From assembly GCF_002575655.3 (NCBI RefSeq), contig NC_053039.3, forward strand, positions 224,025,622-224,089,621: DNA of 64,000 nt, in the 5' to 3' direction. Positions 32,331-43,593 of this stretch are shown piece by piece. A model generated the notes under the pieces. That model was not told the DNA's origin, ran no database searches, and was given only the letters and a program-made list of their open reading frames with translations. The number at the start of each line of letters is the position of its first letter. Within the stretch, counting starts at the first letter, position 1. This DNA comes from Aegilops tauschii subsp. strangulata (lineage: Eukaryota > Streptophyta > Magnoliopsida > Poales > Poaceae). Position numbers and translations under genes: made by a program.

Positions 32331-33088
32331 TTTTAAGAGTTTGTTCTGAATGTTTTCTATGTAGTGCCAGGCCTTGTGAGTTTGATTGCAAAGTTGAGCT
32401 TGGAATGCTGTGGCATGCGGCATCACGAGCTGTTCATCGTGCCTCCTGAGAATAATGCTTCATATTGTTTTGCATGTTGATCTAATGCCTGTGATTTGCA
32501 TGTTAAGAAGATTATCCTCTTCTATTGTTTCTGTGCTTAAGAAGTTCATTGCCTTATGTTTCATTCATAGCCTATGCGACAACTCGGGTAGGTTAGAGGT
32601 GAAACCATATGATCTTCCGACAAACTCATCATCTTAGGCCGTGATTGGATCGTCGTTTTCCAACTAAAACCGCTTGTAAAACTGACGCTTGTAAATAAAA
32701 GCAGATGGTCTTGGGTGAAGCGCTTGGTTGGTCGATTTCGACTAGTAAAATATACACTGGTCTCTCAAATTACACTCGTAACCAGCCGATTTTACTTACA
32801 GACCTTAGGCCCTCGGTTTCATGATGCCTGTATTTTACGCGTTGTTTCTGATGACGAGTAAATTACACTTGTATCTTAATACAGGTGTGAAATAAACCAG
32901 AGCTCCCAAGCGCGGCCTTACCGTTTCATGCCGTCTCAGTCTCTCGAAGGTGCTCATAGGTGTTCGATGATCCTGGCTTCCTGAATGAGCAGCGGACGCT
33001 GTATTAGACCATCCGTAGGGCCCACGAGGCCCTCTCTGTCGTCCTTCGAGTTGTTGCGCTCGCCGTGGTGCCGAGCATTATCAACATG
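32313..33088 (+). repeat. Duplicated genomic block, copy 1 (uninterrupted)
   Basis: From GTAAGGTATTTTAAGAG to ATCAACATGG this block matches 45693-46092 plus 50377-50740. Copy 1 lacks the CACTA insertion, so it shows the empty site. A 75-codon ORF (32410-32637, MACGITSCSS) is largely kept in copy 2 (45782-46006), but recent duplication alone can explain that. Confidence 0.9.
32637..32917. mobile_element. Tourist-like MITE with TTA duplication
   Basis: The ends GGCCGTGATTGG and, inverted, GGCCGCGCTTGG are flanked by TTA on both sides (32634-32636 and 32918-32920). TTA and a GGCC terminus fit PIF/Harbinger-type MITEs. The copy in the second block is interrupted by the CACTA element. Confidence 0.78.
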
Positions 33089-33250
33089 GATGCATGCTTA
33101 GGTCCCATGCAAGAAATGGGAATGAATTTCAAACACCAGGGGACTGTTGATTGCCGGCAAAATGTTGAGATACCTGGCTCTTAAATTCTAGTAAATCCAA
33201 AACTCGTCTGAAATTCATGGAACTTAGCATGGTATCATGGAGCGGCATCA
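33083..33250 (+). repeat. Direct repeat, copy 1
   Basis: TTAGGTCCCATGCAAGAAAT through TGCCGTGGTA matches 33587-33765 at an offset of about 504 bases. The nature of the 340 bases between is unknown. Confidence 0.75.
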
Positions 33251-34105
33251 ACATGCCGTGGTAAAAAATTGTCCCATTTGGGGCAGGTTTGGGTGTAAGC
33301 TTCTCACAAACCAGAGCTTCTCACAACAAGCCTGATGGTTTCGGTACGGAATGTGCCACCTTTGGGGGCGAAACGATATCTGTTGCCTCTTATTACTTCC
33401 AAAAGTTTTCTAGTGCCAACATAAAACAACAGGAGTGTTGTGTTAAGTTTTGGAATTTTTGGGGTTCGCTTGGACATTTTTATACATTAATTGGGTTTTC
33501 TAGGCATTTTATGTGCATAATTCAAATTTGCAATACATGCACATGCTCCAGTGCATATAAATTGGTTGAAAAATCAAATATGTGTCCTTGGATGTATGCT
33601 TAGGTCCCATGCAAGAAATGGGAATGAATTTCAAACACCAGGGGGCTGTTGATTGCCGGCAAAACATTGAGATACCTGGCTTTTTAATTCTAGTAAATTC
33701 AAAACTCTTCTGAAATTCATGACGTTGGCATGCTATCATAGAATGGCACCCGACATGCTGTGGTATTTTTCGTGTCCATTTTGAGAGAAGACGCACTCGA
33801 ATAACAGCCAACAAAGGCATTTTGAAAAAATAGCTGCCACTTTAATATCTCAAACGTTTGTATAATTCGAAGCGTGTGCGTTCTATTAACCATTCATGTG
33901 ACCCCACGTGTCTTGGTTTTAATGGCTATAGTAGGTGCCGTGCAGACAACTGCTTGACTGAACGGGAGGCATGCGAGCGCAGTCCAGTGCGCAGACTCAC
34001 TGGGAAGCCTGCAAGCTGTTCAATGCGGGATCTGTGCATCTCTTCAATGCAAACGGTTCAGATTACAACATGCAAATTAAAGCCAGACTTCGGCGCTAAG
34101 CCAAG
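33251..34105. other. Non-coding region with second direct repeat
   Basis: It includes the second direct-repeat copy (33587-33765). No gene or recognised element is visible in the remaining sequence up to the LTR at 34106. Confidence 0.5.
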
Positions 34106-34580
34106 TGTCGGTGTTAAAACCGGCCGATCTCGGGTAGGGGGTCCCAGACTGTGTGTCTGAGGATCGAAGGTAACAGGAGACAAGGGGGACACGGTGTTTA
34201 CCCAGGTTTGGGCCCTCTTAATGGAGGTAATACCCTACTTCCTGCTTGATTCACTTTGATGAGTATAGGGATTAATAGAGTCAATCTACCTCAAGATCAT
34301 AATGGCTAAACCCTAGCTGTCTAGCATATGTAAATTCTCATAGCCTCTACGGACCAAACCCTCCGGTTTATATAGACACCAGAGGAGCCTAGGGTTGTAT
34401 AGAGTCGGTTTACAGAGAAAGGAAACTACACATCCGGACCTCAAACTTGACATCCACGCAAAGGAGAGTCCCATCCGGACACGGGGGAAGGCCTCCTGCC
34501 TTGTATCTTCACGACCCACCAGTCCGGCCCATGTTACATAGCCCGGACCCTTGAGGGCCCCTTAATCCAGGACTCCCTCA
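34106..34580 (-). repeat. 3' LTR of the second Tat-like element
   Basis: Starts TGTCGGTGTT and ends GACTCCCTCA. It is followed by the same GTAGCCCCTGAACCA tract as at 933. Confidence 0.92.
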
Positions 34581-35120
34581 GTAGCCCCTGAACCAGTCTT
34601 TAATGGCGATGTATTAGGCACGCATATTTGTCTTCAGCATTGCAAGGCGGGTTCCTCCTCCGAATAGTTTTAAAGCAGTCTTCTGAGTAAGAGAACTGTA
34701 TCCGGCTCTGTATAACAGTTACAACCCTGGACCGCAAGGGCACAGTACTTAATAAAAATAAGGCATGTCCACTGACAGCTTTTTTGGCGAAACGTTACGT
34801 CTCGCCTTTTAATCATTTAGAACCGTTTTGAGCTAAGCGCAGCCTCTATTAACACGTCTTGTCAAAGCAGAGATCGTGTCCCCTTATCGCAGGATTCTCA
34901 TCAATACGGGTTTGGGTAATCCAACCGTGTCGTTCGCACGACCCCTTGGGAATAGGCGAGTTTTAAGGCTAGTGGGGCGGGCGCTTGGTATTCATGGCCT
35001 ATATAAGCGGATAAAGATCCATATTTTTTACCCCACGCCTTCTTCCTTCCTCAGCGTTCCCATCTTCGAGCTCCAGCGCCCAAGCTGCGATCTTCCCCAC
35101 TGCCACCAACCTCTCCAGCC

Positions 35121-38100
35121 ATGTCCGGATCTGGCTCTCAAGGCAAGTGGGTGGCCTCCTCTGTGACGGAGAAGGACATCAAGGAGCTCCGAGAGGCGGG
35201 GTACCTGAGTGCGGATGTTGCGCACAGGATCCCTGCCAAGAAGCAGGTCATCCCCACTCCGGAGCCCGGCAAAAGGGTGGTATTTATCCCCCACTTCCTC
35301 CGCGGACTAGGGTTTCCACTTCACCCTTTTGTCCGCGGCCTCATGTTCTATTACGGGCGAGATTTCCACGATCTAGCCCCAAACTCCTTCCTCCACATCT
35401 CGGCATTTATCATCGTGTGCGAGGCGCTCCTCCGCATTCCCCCCACTTTGGCCTTTGGCTCAAAGTCTTCAACGTGAAGCTGAAGGTGGTTGACGGGCAG
35501 CACGCAGAATGCGGAGGTGCTATGGTGAGAAAGCTCCCCAACGTCACCTAGCCCAAAGGGGCCTTCGTGGAAACTGTCAATATATGGCAGCAGGAGTGGT
35601 TCTACATCACCGAACCCTGCGGCGCCAACTGGGCGGCCACTCTTGAGTTTAGATCCGGACCCCCAATGCGGCTCGCGTCGTGGACCAACAAGGGTCTGGA
35701 CTAGGGGTCGACCGACGAGGTGTTGATGCTGCAAAAGCGCATCAAAAACATTATAGAAAAGAACACCAGCCTCACTGACGTGATCTAGGTGATGCTATTC
35801 TGCCGGACCCTTCCTTGCCAGCGCTGGGCTCTCCACATGTGGGAGTTCAATCCGGAAGGGCCGCGGACCCTGCAGCGATTCTTCGGCACGACGCACGAAG
35901 AGATCTGGAAGCTGCTTTTCAAGGCCCACAAGTCGTGGCCAGAGGCGATCGACGACGTCGGCCTCGACTGCGCTCGTCTGGCCACGCCGATAAGTTTTTT
36001 AGTTTCCGAACATAACTTAGTTCACAAATCAAAGGGGTATGCTGAGACTTCAATCCTTTAATCAGGGCTGGATGAAGAAAGCGGAGCGGATCAAGTGTCC
36101 GGCTCCGCTGCCTGAAAACCTAGCTGATCCTCTGCTGAAGAGGATGCTGGTCCCAGTGCCGTACCAGGCACCGGAAAAGAAGGCCAAGAAGAAGGGCAAG
36201 GAGGCCAAAGGTGGCCTCCGCCGTAAAGGTACTTGACGCTGTGTCCGGAGATATGGAAGCTCTCTCCTCCCACGAGGGAGATGAAGACGAAGAGGAGGAG
36301 GAGGAAGAGAGCAATTCTCCCCTTAAGGGGAGGAAGAAGAAAAGGGCGCTTCCGTAGACCCAGAGGCGGAGGCGTCCAAGAAGAGGAAGATATCCCTCTC
36401 GGATGGCTCGGGTTCGGATGCCGAAGCCATCCCCGAGTGGCGCCCCAGGTCGAAGCCCCTCGCTGATTCGTAAGTATCCAAGGATGCCTTACATATATCC
36501 AGTATTTATGATTGTAGTTTTAACACATTATATTGTGTGCTCCAGTCCGGCCCGCGATCTCCCCCAACTATCATCATCTTCGGGGAACTCGCTGGAGCCG
36601 GGGATGGTGGAGAGCGAGACGCCTCCGCGAACCTCTCCGCCAACCGTTACGGACGACACCGAAGTGTTGTCCCGAAGAGCCTCTCTGGGCCATGGAGAGG
36701 TGCGGGAGGCCGCCAAGACGGTGCCAGAGGGTAACGCCTCGGCTGCCGAGAACATGGGGGAACAAACCCCCATGGAGACTGATGACGGGGGCCATGACCA
36801 ATCCGGCCCCTAGCCGAACACCATTCCGGAGACCCACACGGCTCCGGAATCGAGCGAGCAACCCCCTTTGAAGGTGGGGGAGCGTCGACTCCACCGGCGA
36901 CCTCCATCAATCCGGAGGCGCCGGACACTTTGGTGGAAGCACTTCGACGTGCTTCCATCGTGGAGGAGCACCGTACCCTGATGGGTACGGTGGTTGAGAA
37001 GGTTCAGTCCGCCAAAAGCGGGCTGAACGAAGCCTCCACCAGCCTATTAACAGGCTTTGAGGTATGTGATGTAATACTCTTAGCCGCTGTGCATATGCAA
37101 AAAATATGCCTGTGTATAGATAGTAGCCCCTGAGACTCTTTTCGGCTTTTGAAAAAAGGCCGAACAAAGGATCAAGTAATATTCCCAGGAGATAACATAC
37201 TTGTCTATTTTGATAAACATGTTTCACTGTTAGTGGCGACCACCCAGGCCGCTGAAGTATCCGAACTCAAGCGGAAGCTGGAGCTGGCCGATGAGGATCT
37301 CGTCCGTATCAACAAACGGCTTGATGAAGCGCATGGTATGGTTTGACAAAGTGTTTACACACCTGAAGTAATATGCTAATGTGTAGTCTAATCTCATGTG
37401 TTGTCCTGATCATATTTGTAGGTAGTGCGGCCGCGACCGAGACCCTAAAGAGTGCCCTAGACCAAGCCAAGGAGCAGGCGCGGGTGAGCCAAGCAGCTGC
37501 TGACAAAGCGGCTGCAGATTTAGAGGCTGAGCAGGTCACCCGCCGCAAGTATGAGGAGCGGGTGACCGAAGTGGAGCAGGAGCTCAAGGATGACCGAGGC
37601 CTTGGAGGAGAAGAATGAAACCCAATCGGTCAATCTCACCAAGGCTCTTCAGGAGGCCAAGGAGGCGCGGACCGAATCCTGAGCGGCTCGCGAGGAAATC
37701 AAGCAGGCCGAACAGATAGCGGCTGGTAAGCCCTTTCTTTTACAGAGTATATTTGGCGGTCGGAGATATGCCTTGCTTAATTGACTATGGAGTTCTCCAG
37801 ACGCCTTTGTGGATCTTCCGAGGAGTGCGGCCAACGCCGCGCAATTCTTCCGGGCCCAGAAGGGAAACACCACGGAGAAGCTCTTTTAGTCACAGTACCT
37901 GGCGCCAGAAAGTCCAGCGCTGCTAAACAACCAGATGATGCAGCTGGCGGAGCTGCATAGGATGTCCGATTTGGCCATGAAGGACATTATAGTCCGGCTG
38001 TGGCCAGCCGGACACATTCCTAGCAGCTACTTCGGCCTGGTCAAGCGACTCGGCGATGCCCTGCCCCGAGTTGAAGCTGCGAAGCGCTCGGCGTGCATAG

Positions 38101-38231
38101 AAGGTGCTCGGATGGCCTTTGCCCGTGTCAAGATGCACTGGGCTAAGATGAAGGCCGTCGTCGTGGCAGTAGAGGGCCCACCCGAAGGCAAGGACCACCG
38201 CAACCGGAGCGATATTTCGAAGATGTCCTAG
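35121..38231 (+). pseudogene. Antisense multi-exon ORF of the second Tat-like element
   Basis: It starts MSGSGSQGKWVASSVTEKDI and keeps the PF04195-like part (FIPHFLRGLGFPLHPFVRG). It has the same intron-like gaps as the first copy: about 35992-36062, 36470-36545, 37063-37190, 37335-37421 and 37726-37799, with GT and AG edges mostly kept. A one-base loss near 35442 shifts the frame only a few codons from the lesion in the first copy. Other stops include TAG near 35551, TAG at 35702 and TAG near 37887. The last part (FVDLPRSAANAAQFFRAQKG, SYFGLVKRLGDALPR) is well conserved. It is not functional as it stands. Confidence 0.72.
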
Positions 38232-38734
38232 AGGATGCCCGTTTAATAGAGGGTCAATGCTCGAAAGATGTTATGTTTGAATGAATGTATCCGGGCTGCC
38301 CAGACTTTGTTTTATGAACCAAGGCTTTGTAATGTATTTATGCCTGTTATCTGAAATTATTTTCCTCCTGTGCGGCCGTTTGTATTTCTGAAAGTTTACC
38401 AGTCCTCGGCTTCAGCCCCCACGTAGATGCTACGGGGGTGTTCGGAATAGCACATGACCACACTTGACCCAACGTCTTGGTCCGTAAAGGAGGTGTCTGT
38501 GCAGCGAACCACGCAATAAGACTATGCGGCTTTATCACTCTCACTTAGCCATAGGGGTTTAAGAATGGGACTATAAGCTAGCCACTAGTGCATGTGCGGC
38601 TATCCGAGCTTGGATGGCTTAGGCGTGTGACTGGGTGGAGGCCAGTCCTTCGTATAATACAAAAAAAAATCGCAAAAGATTTAGTAAGGCGCCGAACCAC
38701 GGACCAGCTCTCGCTATATCATGACAGTCAGTTT

Positions 38735-39733
38735 TCATTGCCATTTGTTGAAAGGGTTCGGCTTCTTCCTAGAGCTTCCATTGCCATTTCCATTCTTAGC
38801 TTCCGGGCATTCAGTTGCATAATGTCCAGTCTTCTGGCACTTAAAGCAAGTGACTTGGCTCAGGTCTCTCTTAGCTGGGGTAGATGGGTTATTACGGTTC
38901 TGCCCGTTGCTTCCTCCATTCCCATTACCATTCTTGGGGCCATTATGGTCGTGCGAACTACCTCCTCCATGGGTATGCTGAAACTGTCCTCCCGATTTCG
39001 GGGTAAAACGTGGCTTCTGCTGAGCTCCAGAATTGTACTTCCCTTGTCCATACTTCCTCTTACGGTTTTCAATCTGCTGCTGCTTCCCTTCAATCATGAG
39101 AGCTCTATCTACCAACTCCTGGTAGTTGTTGAAGGTTGCTACCATCAACTGCATGCTCAGCTCATCATTCAGTCCTTCCAGAAACTTCTCCTGCTTGGCT
39201 GCATCTATAGCAACGTCATCTGGAGCATAACGTGCTAACTTACTAAAGTCCTCCACATACTGGCCTACGGTGCGTCCTCCTTGGCGTAGGTTGCAAAACT
39301 CACGCTTCTTCATGGCTATAGCTCCTGCTGAAACATGGGCAGTACGGAAAGCTTGCTGAAACTGGTCCCATGTGACAGTGTCAATAGGGTGTGTGGTTGT
39401 GTAATTCTCCCACCATGATGCTGCGGGTCCATCAAGCTGATGTGCGGCAAAATGCACTCTCTCCGCATCTGTGCATCCTGCAGTGGTCAACTCCCTTCCA
39501 ACTTTGCGGAGCCAATCATCTGCAACAATCGGCTCGGTGCTGCTGTAAAACACCGGCGGATTCAGTCTCAAGAAATGGGTTAAGTGATCAATAGGTGGTG
39601 GTGGTGGGTTGTTGTTGTTGTTGTTGTTGTTGCCTTGGTTCTGTACTAACACTTGCATCAGGGCATTCTGCTGCTGAATCAACTAAGTGATCTCCGGTGG
39701 GAAAACAAATCCGGTGTCGCGTCTCGGAGGCAT
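38735..39733 (-). pseudogene. Chromovirus gag with CCHC zinc knuckle, truncated
   Basis: An ATG at 39731-39733 starts MPPRRDTGFVFPPEIT, then an in-frame TAG at 39683-39685. The frame continues with LIQQQNALMQ, a run of eight Asn from a GTT-type microsatellite (39605-39630), and the Retrotrans_gag core (WWENYTTTHPIDTVTWDQF, VEDFSKLARYAPDD). A zinc knuckle CFKCQKTGHYATEC lies near 38815-38860. Protease should follow, but the sequence stops at the junction with the Tat-like element at 38736/38737. The lineage fits Del/Tekay chromoviruses. Confidence 0.85.
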
Positions 39734-39934
39734 CTGATAGGTTTAGAAAAGATGAGAATTTAGAATAGAATGAGGTCTAGAGGAAAAAAACACTACCCAT
39801 ATGCACATGAGACAAACACAAACAATATCACTCAATCAATCAAACAAGGCATACAATCGATCTAACTATCGTTACAAAGTGCTCGGACTATACTATATAC
39901 ATGGGGAAATACTACTACTGATTATGGGGGTCTA

Positions 39935-40666
39935 CTAGAAATTTTGATCGGTCGAAGACTCCATGATATCTGATCCAGCTTCATCAACAAAATCTTCTTC
40001 ACTGGGGTCCGAGTCGGTGTCGTAGATGATGATGTAGTTATCCGGGCAAGTAGAATCATCATCTTCTCCTCCTGGTGCTGGGTCTCCCATGAATACTCCA
40101 ATCTTCTGTGTCAGGTCATCGTTCTTCCTCACTAGTGCGACGATTTCCTCCATATAATCCTCGCGTGTAGCCTTGAGTTCTTCCTCCAACTCCGTGATCT
40201 TGGTCAATGCCTTCTTCAGATCTATCATGTCTGCGCACATCTGGTTCTCCTGGCGACGAATGTGTTGGTTTTGCTCCTGGATGAAAGCTGCAATTGATCC
40301 ATGCTTCTTGGTGCTGATCATCTCCCATTGCTCATCTCGGCGTCCACAAATCTGATAAATAGTATCCTTAAGCTCCCTGTGGTAGACTTCTTCAATGCAT
40401 CCCATAGAGATGTGGGCTGCCATGCTCTTTCCTAAACTCCAGGTTGGTGCATCAAAGGAAAACTCTATAGGCTCAGTGACTGGCGTAAACGTCCTTCCTG
40501 GAACTTGAACTTGAATCTTCCAGCGCTCCTCTTCTGGTAGTGTGGCTTTGTAAGTCCCGGTGAAGCTTGGTATTCCGATGTTCAGGTACTTAGTGACTTC
40601 CTTCAAGTGTCGTCCAAAAGGTGTATCTTCATCCGGTTGCATGAACTTGTTCCTTGCATCCGCCAT
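39935..40666 (-). CDS. ORF0 of the chromovirus, 243 codons, apparently open
   Basis: A continuous ATG-started frame (MADARNKFMQPDEDTPFGRH) lies just downstream of the PBS and before gag. The middle part (LKKALTKITELEEELKATRE) is likely coiled coil, and the C-terminus is strongly acidic. No enzyme domain is recognised. It sits where ORF0 of RIRE3 and RIRE8 is described; its role is unknown. It is the longest intact frame of this element here. Confidence 0.75.
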   Translation of the reverse strand: MADARNKFMQPDEDTPFGRHLKEVTKYLNIGIPSFTGTYKATLPEEERWKIQVQVPGRTFTPVTEPIEFSFDAPTWSLGKSMAAHISMGCIEEVYHRELKDTIYQICGRRDEQWEMISTKKHGSIAAFIQEQNQHIRRQENQMCADMIDLKKALTKITELEEELKATREDYMEEIVALVRKNDDLTQKIGVFMGDPAPGGEDDDSTCPDNYIIIYDTDSDPSEEDFVDEAGSDIMESSTDQNF

Positions 40667-40761
40667 TCCTAAAAGAGTAGAAAGTGGAGAGGAGTCAGAT
40701 ATGAGAAGAGAGTAGTGTTCTAGGGTTTAATCTTAGTGGTCGTGTCCTACAGTCAGCGTGT

Positions 40762-40773
40762 GCTCTGATACCA
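40762..40773 (-). promoter_or_regulatory. Primer-binding site (initiator tRNA-Met) of the chromovirus
   Basis: TGGTATCAGAGC on the minus strand lies four bases after the LTR end. This proves that the LTR on its upstream side acts as a 5' LTR for ORF0 and gag. Confidence 0.88.
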
Positions 40774-40777
40774 CCTT

Positions 40778-43577
40778 TGTAGCGACCAGACCTCAAATAG
40801 TCTGATCTACCGTGCACCAGTGTCATCCCTGGATGAGTAATGCTGACACGCACAGTACTTGGAGGATTTATAACAGAGTAGCAATCACACACTTATTACA
40901 TCGAGTATCTCAAGAGAGAAATAAGTATGACAAATATGGCTTAAGGCCATCTAAAAACGATAACAGCGGAAGACTTGGAAGATAAGTGAGTCAATCAACT
41001 CCAACGGCATCACTGAGTATAAGACCACGACCTAAGGCACCTTACTCGTCGTCTGAAAAGTCTGCAACATGAAACGTTGTAGCCCGAAAATGGGTCAGCA
41101 CATGGAATATGCTGGCAATGTAACACATAGAGAGTAATGAACATAATAATGCTATACTACATGCATATATGGCTGGTAGAAGGCTCTATGGTTACAGTTT
41201 TGTGAAAAGCCAATTTTTCCCTACTGCAAAGGAATAAATTTTATTTAACTATCATGGTGGTTGTTAAACATTGAGAATGGTTGATAGCATTCTCAATCCC
41301 AATTAAGTATCATCATCAAACCCAACAAAATTAATTAAAGTAACATGATGAGATTCACATGATAATCCAAGTACTAGATACTCAAGATGTCCATAACCGG
41401 GGACACGGCTAACCATGATTAGTTTATACACTCTGCAGAGGTTTGTGCACTTTTCCCCACAAGACTCGATCGCCTCCGCTTGATTCTCGCACTACATGAT
41501 GTTTGAGAAACGGATGACCGAGACACAGTATTTCAGAAACAATAACTCTTTACTCCGGGTGGACAGTTACACCTACTTTCCCCTACATCTGCTAGCCCAC
41601 CTCTTCAAGAGATCGTGTAACCTACTCAACTATGCTAGAGCCCATAATAGCTTGTGGCTGCACACGGAAGTTTCTAGCATGAATAATCTCATGATCCCTT
41701 TGAACCTGGGTGGCAGTCCAAAAGAAAAACAGGCAATCCTGGAATACCCAGGTACCTCAATCCACCCAGATGTGAGTTTTAGTTGCCACCTTAAGGTTAA
41801 CCATTAATTAACAATCTCACATCTGTCATGGTAACACTCAAACCCAATCCACGTCTACTAGCATAGCATAGCAATATGAGCAAATGTAGAAGTAACTCCC
41901 AAAGGTTTGATAATAAACAGGGCAATAGGTACTACCTCAACTACTTCCCAGTACCCACAATTTAATTAGATCCTAATCATGCAATGTTTGAGGATTGGTC
42001 TAATGCAATAAAACTGGGTAGTAAAATAAGTATGATCAAAGTGTTACTTGCCTTGCTGATGATCCGTGAAACCTAGAGATTCGAAGTAGCAAGCGGCGCA
42101 CTCCGGGTACTCTATCGCAAACAAACAAGCAAACAATAAGCACTCATCTAATGCACAGGTAAAACGCAAATAAAGATCTAACCAGAAAGTTCAACTTAAG
42201 AACTCCGGTTTGCAAAAAGAATTGAATCAAACGAAGCAACGAAAGTCAAACGGCGAAAGAAACAAGCTTCATTTACTAATCTGGATCTAAGTCAAATTTT
42301 ACAGTAGCAAAAACTTGTTTGAATAGGTTAAACGGAAAGAGAATTTCGAGACAAAACTCTAGGCGCTTGAATCGTCTGATTCCGATAAACGAGCTAAAAG
42401 ATATACCAGAACGAAAATATGATCAGAAATCGCGATCTGGAATAATCGCGGAAAATCCGACGAAAAAGAAAACTGACGAACAGTAAACGAACGGACGTTC
42501 GTTAACTGCGGCTAACCGGCGAACACGTTCGTTAAAACGAACGGATCAGCGAACGTTCACTAACTAACTAAACCGAAAAAAATAAACCGATGTAATAAAT
42601 AAAAAAATAAACCTAGGGTTTTGAAAAAAAATAAACCGAGGCGGTTTTGAAAAAAACCGGACGGTCGGCGGCGGCTGCGGCTACCTCGTCGGGGCAACTC
42701 CGGCGGGGCTCGGGACGGGCTCCGGCGGGGCTCGGGGGGTGCGGCGAGGGGCGGCGGGGCTCGAGGAGGCGAGAGGCGGCGGCGTTCGGGCTCCGGGCGG
42801 CGACCTCCTTCGGCGGCGGCGACTCGGCTCCGGCGTCGGGCTTCTCCGGCGTCGGCGGCTTCGGTCGAGGCGGGGAACGGGGTGAGGGAGGCGGCGGGGT
42901 CGGGCGGGGATATATAGGAGGGGGGTGCCGTGGGGGAGGGGTAAGGCGGCGGCGTCGTCCCCGACCGGGACTCGGGCGGCGGCGGGAGCTAGGTCTCCGG
43001 GAGGGAGACGGCTCGGGCGGTGGGCTGGGCCGTCGGCTGGGCTTCGGCCCAGTCGGCGCTCGCACGCTTTTTTGTTTTTTTGTTTTTTTAAATAATTTTG
43101 CCGAACCCAAAAAAATCATAGAAAAATAAATAAAATCCAAAAATGCCAAAACAAATTTTCACCGTCTAATTAAAATAATTAGAACGACATGAACATTTTC
43201 TTGGCCCAAAAATGCAGTTTTGAAAACGTGCAATTTTTCTAATGCAATTAAAATTGCAAATAAAATCCGAATAAAATCAAATATTTGATTTTAATATTTT
43301 TCCTCCAATATTTCAATTATTTTGGAGAAGTCATATTTTCTCCTCTCATTTATTTTAATACGAAATATTTTTCGGAGAGAAAAATAATTAAAACCAAAAA
43401 TCCTCGTTTCATTATTTGATAAAAATCAAATATGAAAACCGCGAAAAATCCCCAACTCTCTCCGAGGGTCCTTGAGTTGCTTAGGATTTTCGAGGATTTT
43501 GCCAAAATGCAATAAAATATGCTATGCAATGATGATCTAATGTATAACATTCCAAATTGAAAATTTGGGATGTTACA
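40778..43577 (-). repeat. 2.8 kb chromovirus LTR
   Basis: On the minus strand it starts TGTAACATCCCAAATTTTC and ends GTCGCTACA. It is preceded by a purine tract and followed by a PBS, so it acts as both a 3' LTR and a 5' LTR. A TATA-like CTCCTATATATCCCC (minus strand) lies near 42905-42920. A very GC-rich stretch at 42650-43060 gives chance proline- and arginine-rich ORFs on the minus strand. Confidence 0.85.
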
Positions 43578-43593
43578 AACCTACCCCCTTAAG
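43578..43593 (-). promoter_or_regulatory. Polypurine tract of the chromovirus
   Basis: CTTAAGGGGGTAGGTT on the minus strand directly precedes TGTAACATCC. Confidence 0.8.

Larger units (their letters stand above)
34106..38736 (-). mobile_element. Second Tat-like Gypsy element, truncated
   Basis: It starts with the 3' LTR (34106-34580) and contains the antisense ORF and the conserved non-coding stretch. It follows the same order as 466-5030 in the first element. Homology ends abruptly at GACAGTCAGTTTTC (38736), where chromovirus gag begins. The gag side and the 5' LTR are missing from the window. It belongs to the same family as the first element but is clearly a separate copy. Confidence 0.88.

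Noticed and set aside
32410..32637. 75-codon ORF also present at 45782-46006, as a conserved small protein
   Set aside because: Both copies lie in a recent duplication, so similarity is expected without selection. No domain is recognised.
33509..33820. 103-codon minus-strand ORF near the direct repeats
   Set aside because: The frame is not kept in the other direct-repeat copy and no domain is seen.
42613..43149. 178-codon proline/arginine-rich ORF on the minus strand and a 160-codon Gly-rich ORF on the plus strand
   Set aside because: Both lie in the very GC-rich part of the chromovirus LTR. Low-complexity open frames on both strands are what such composition gives by chance.
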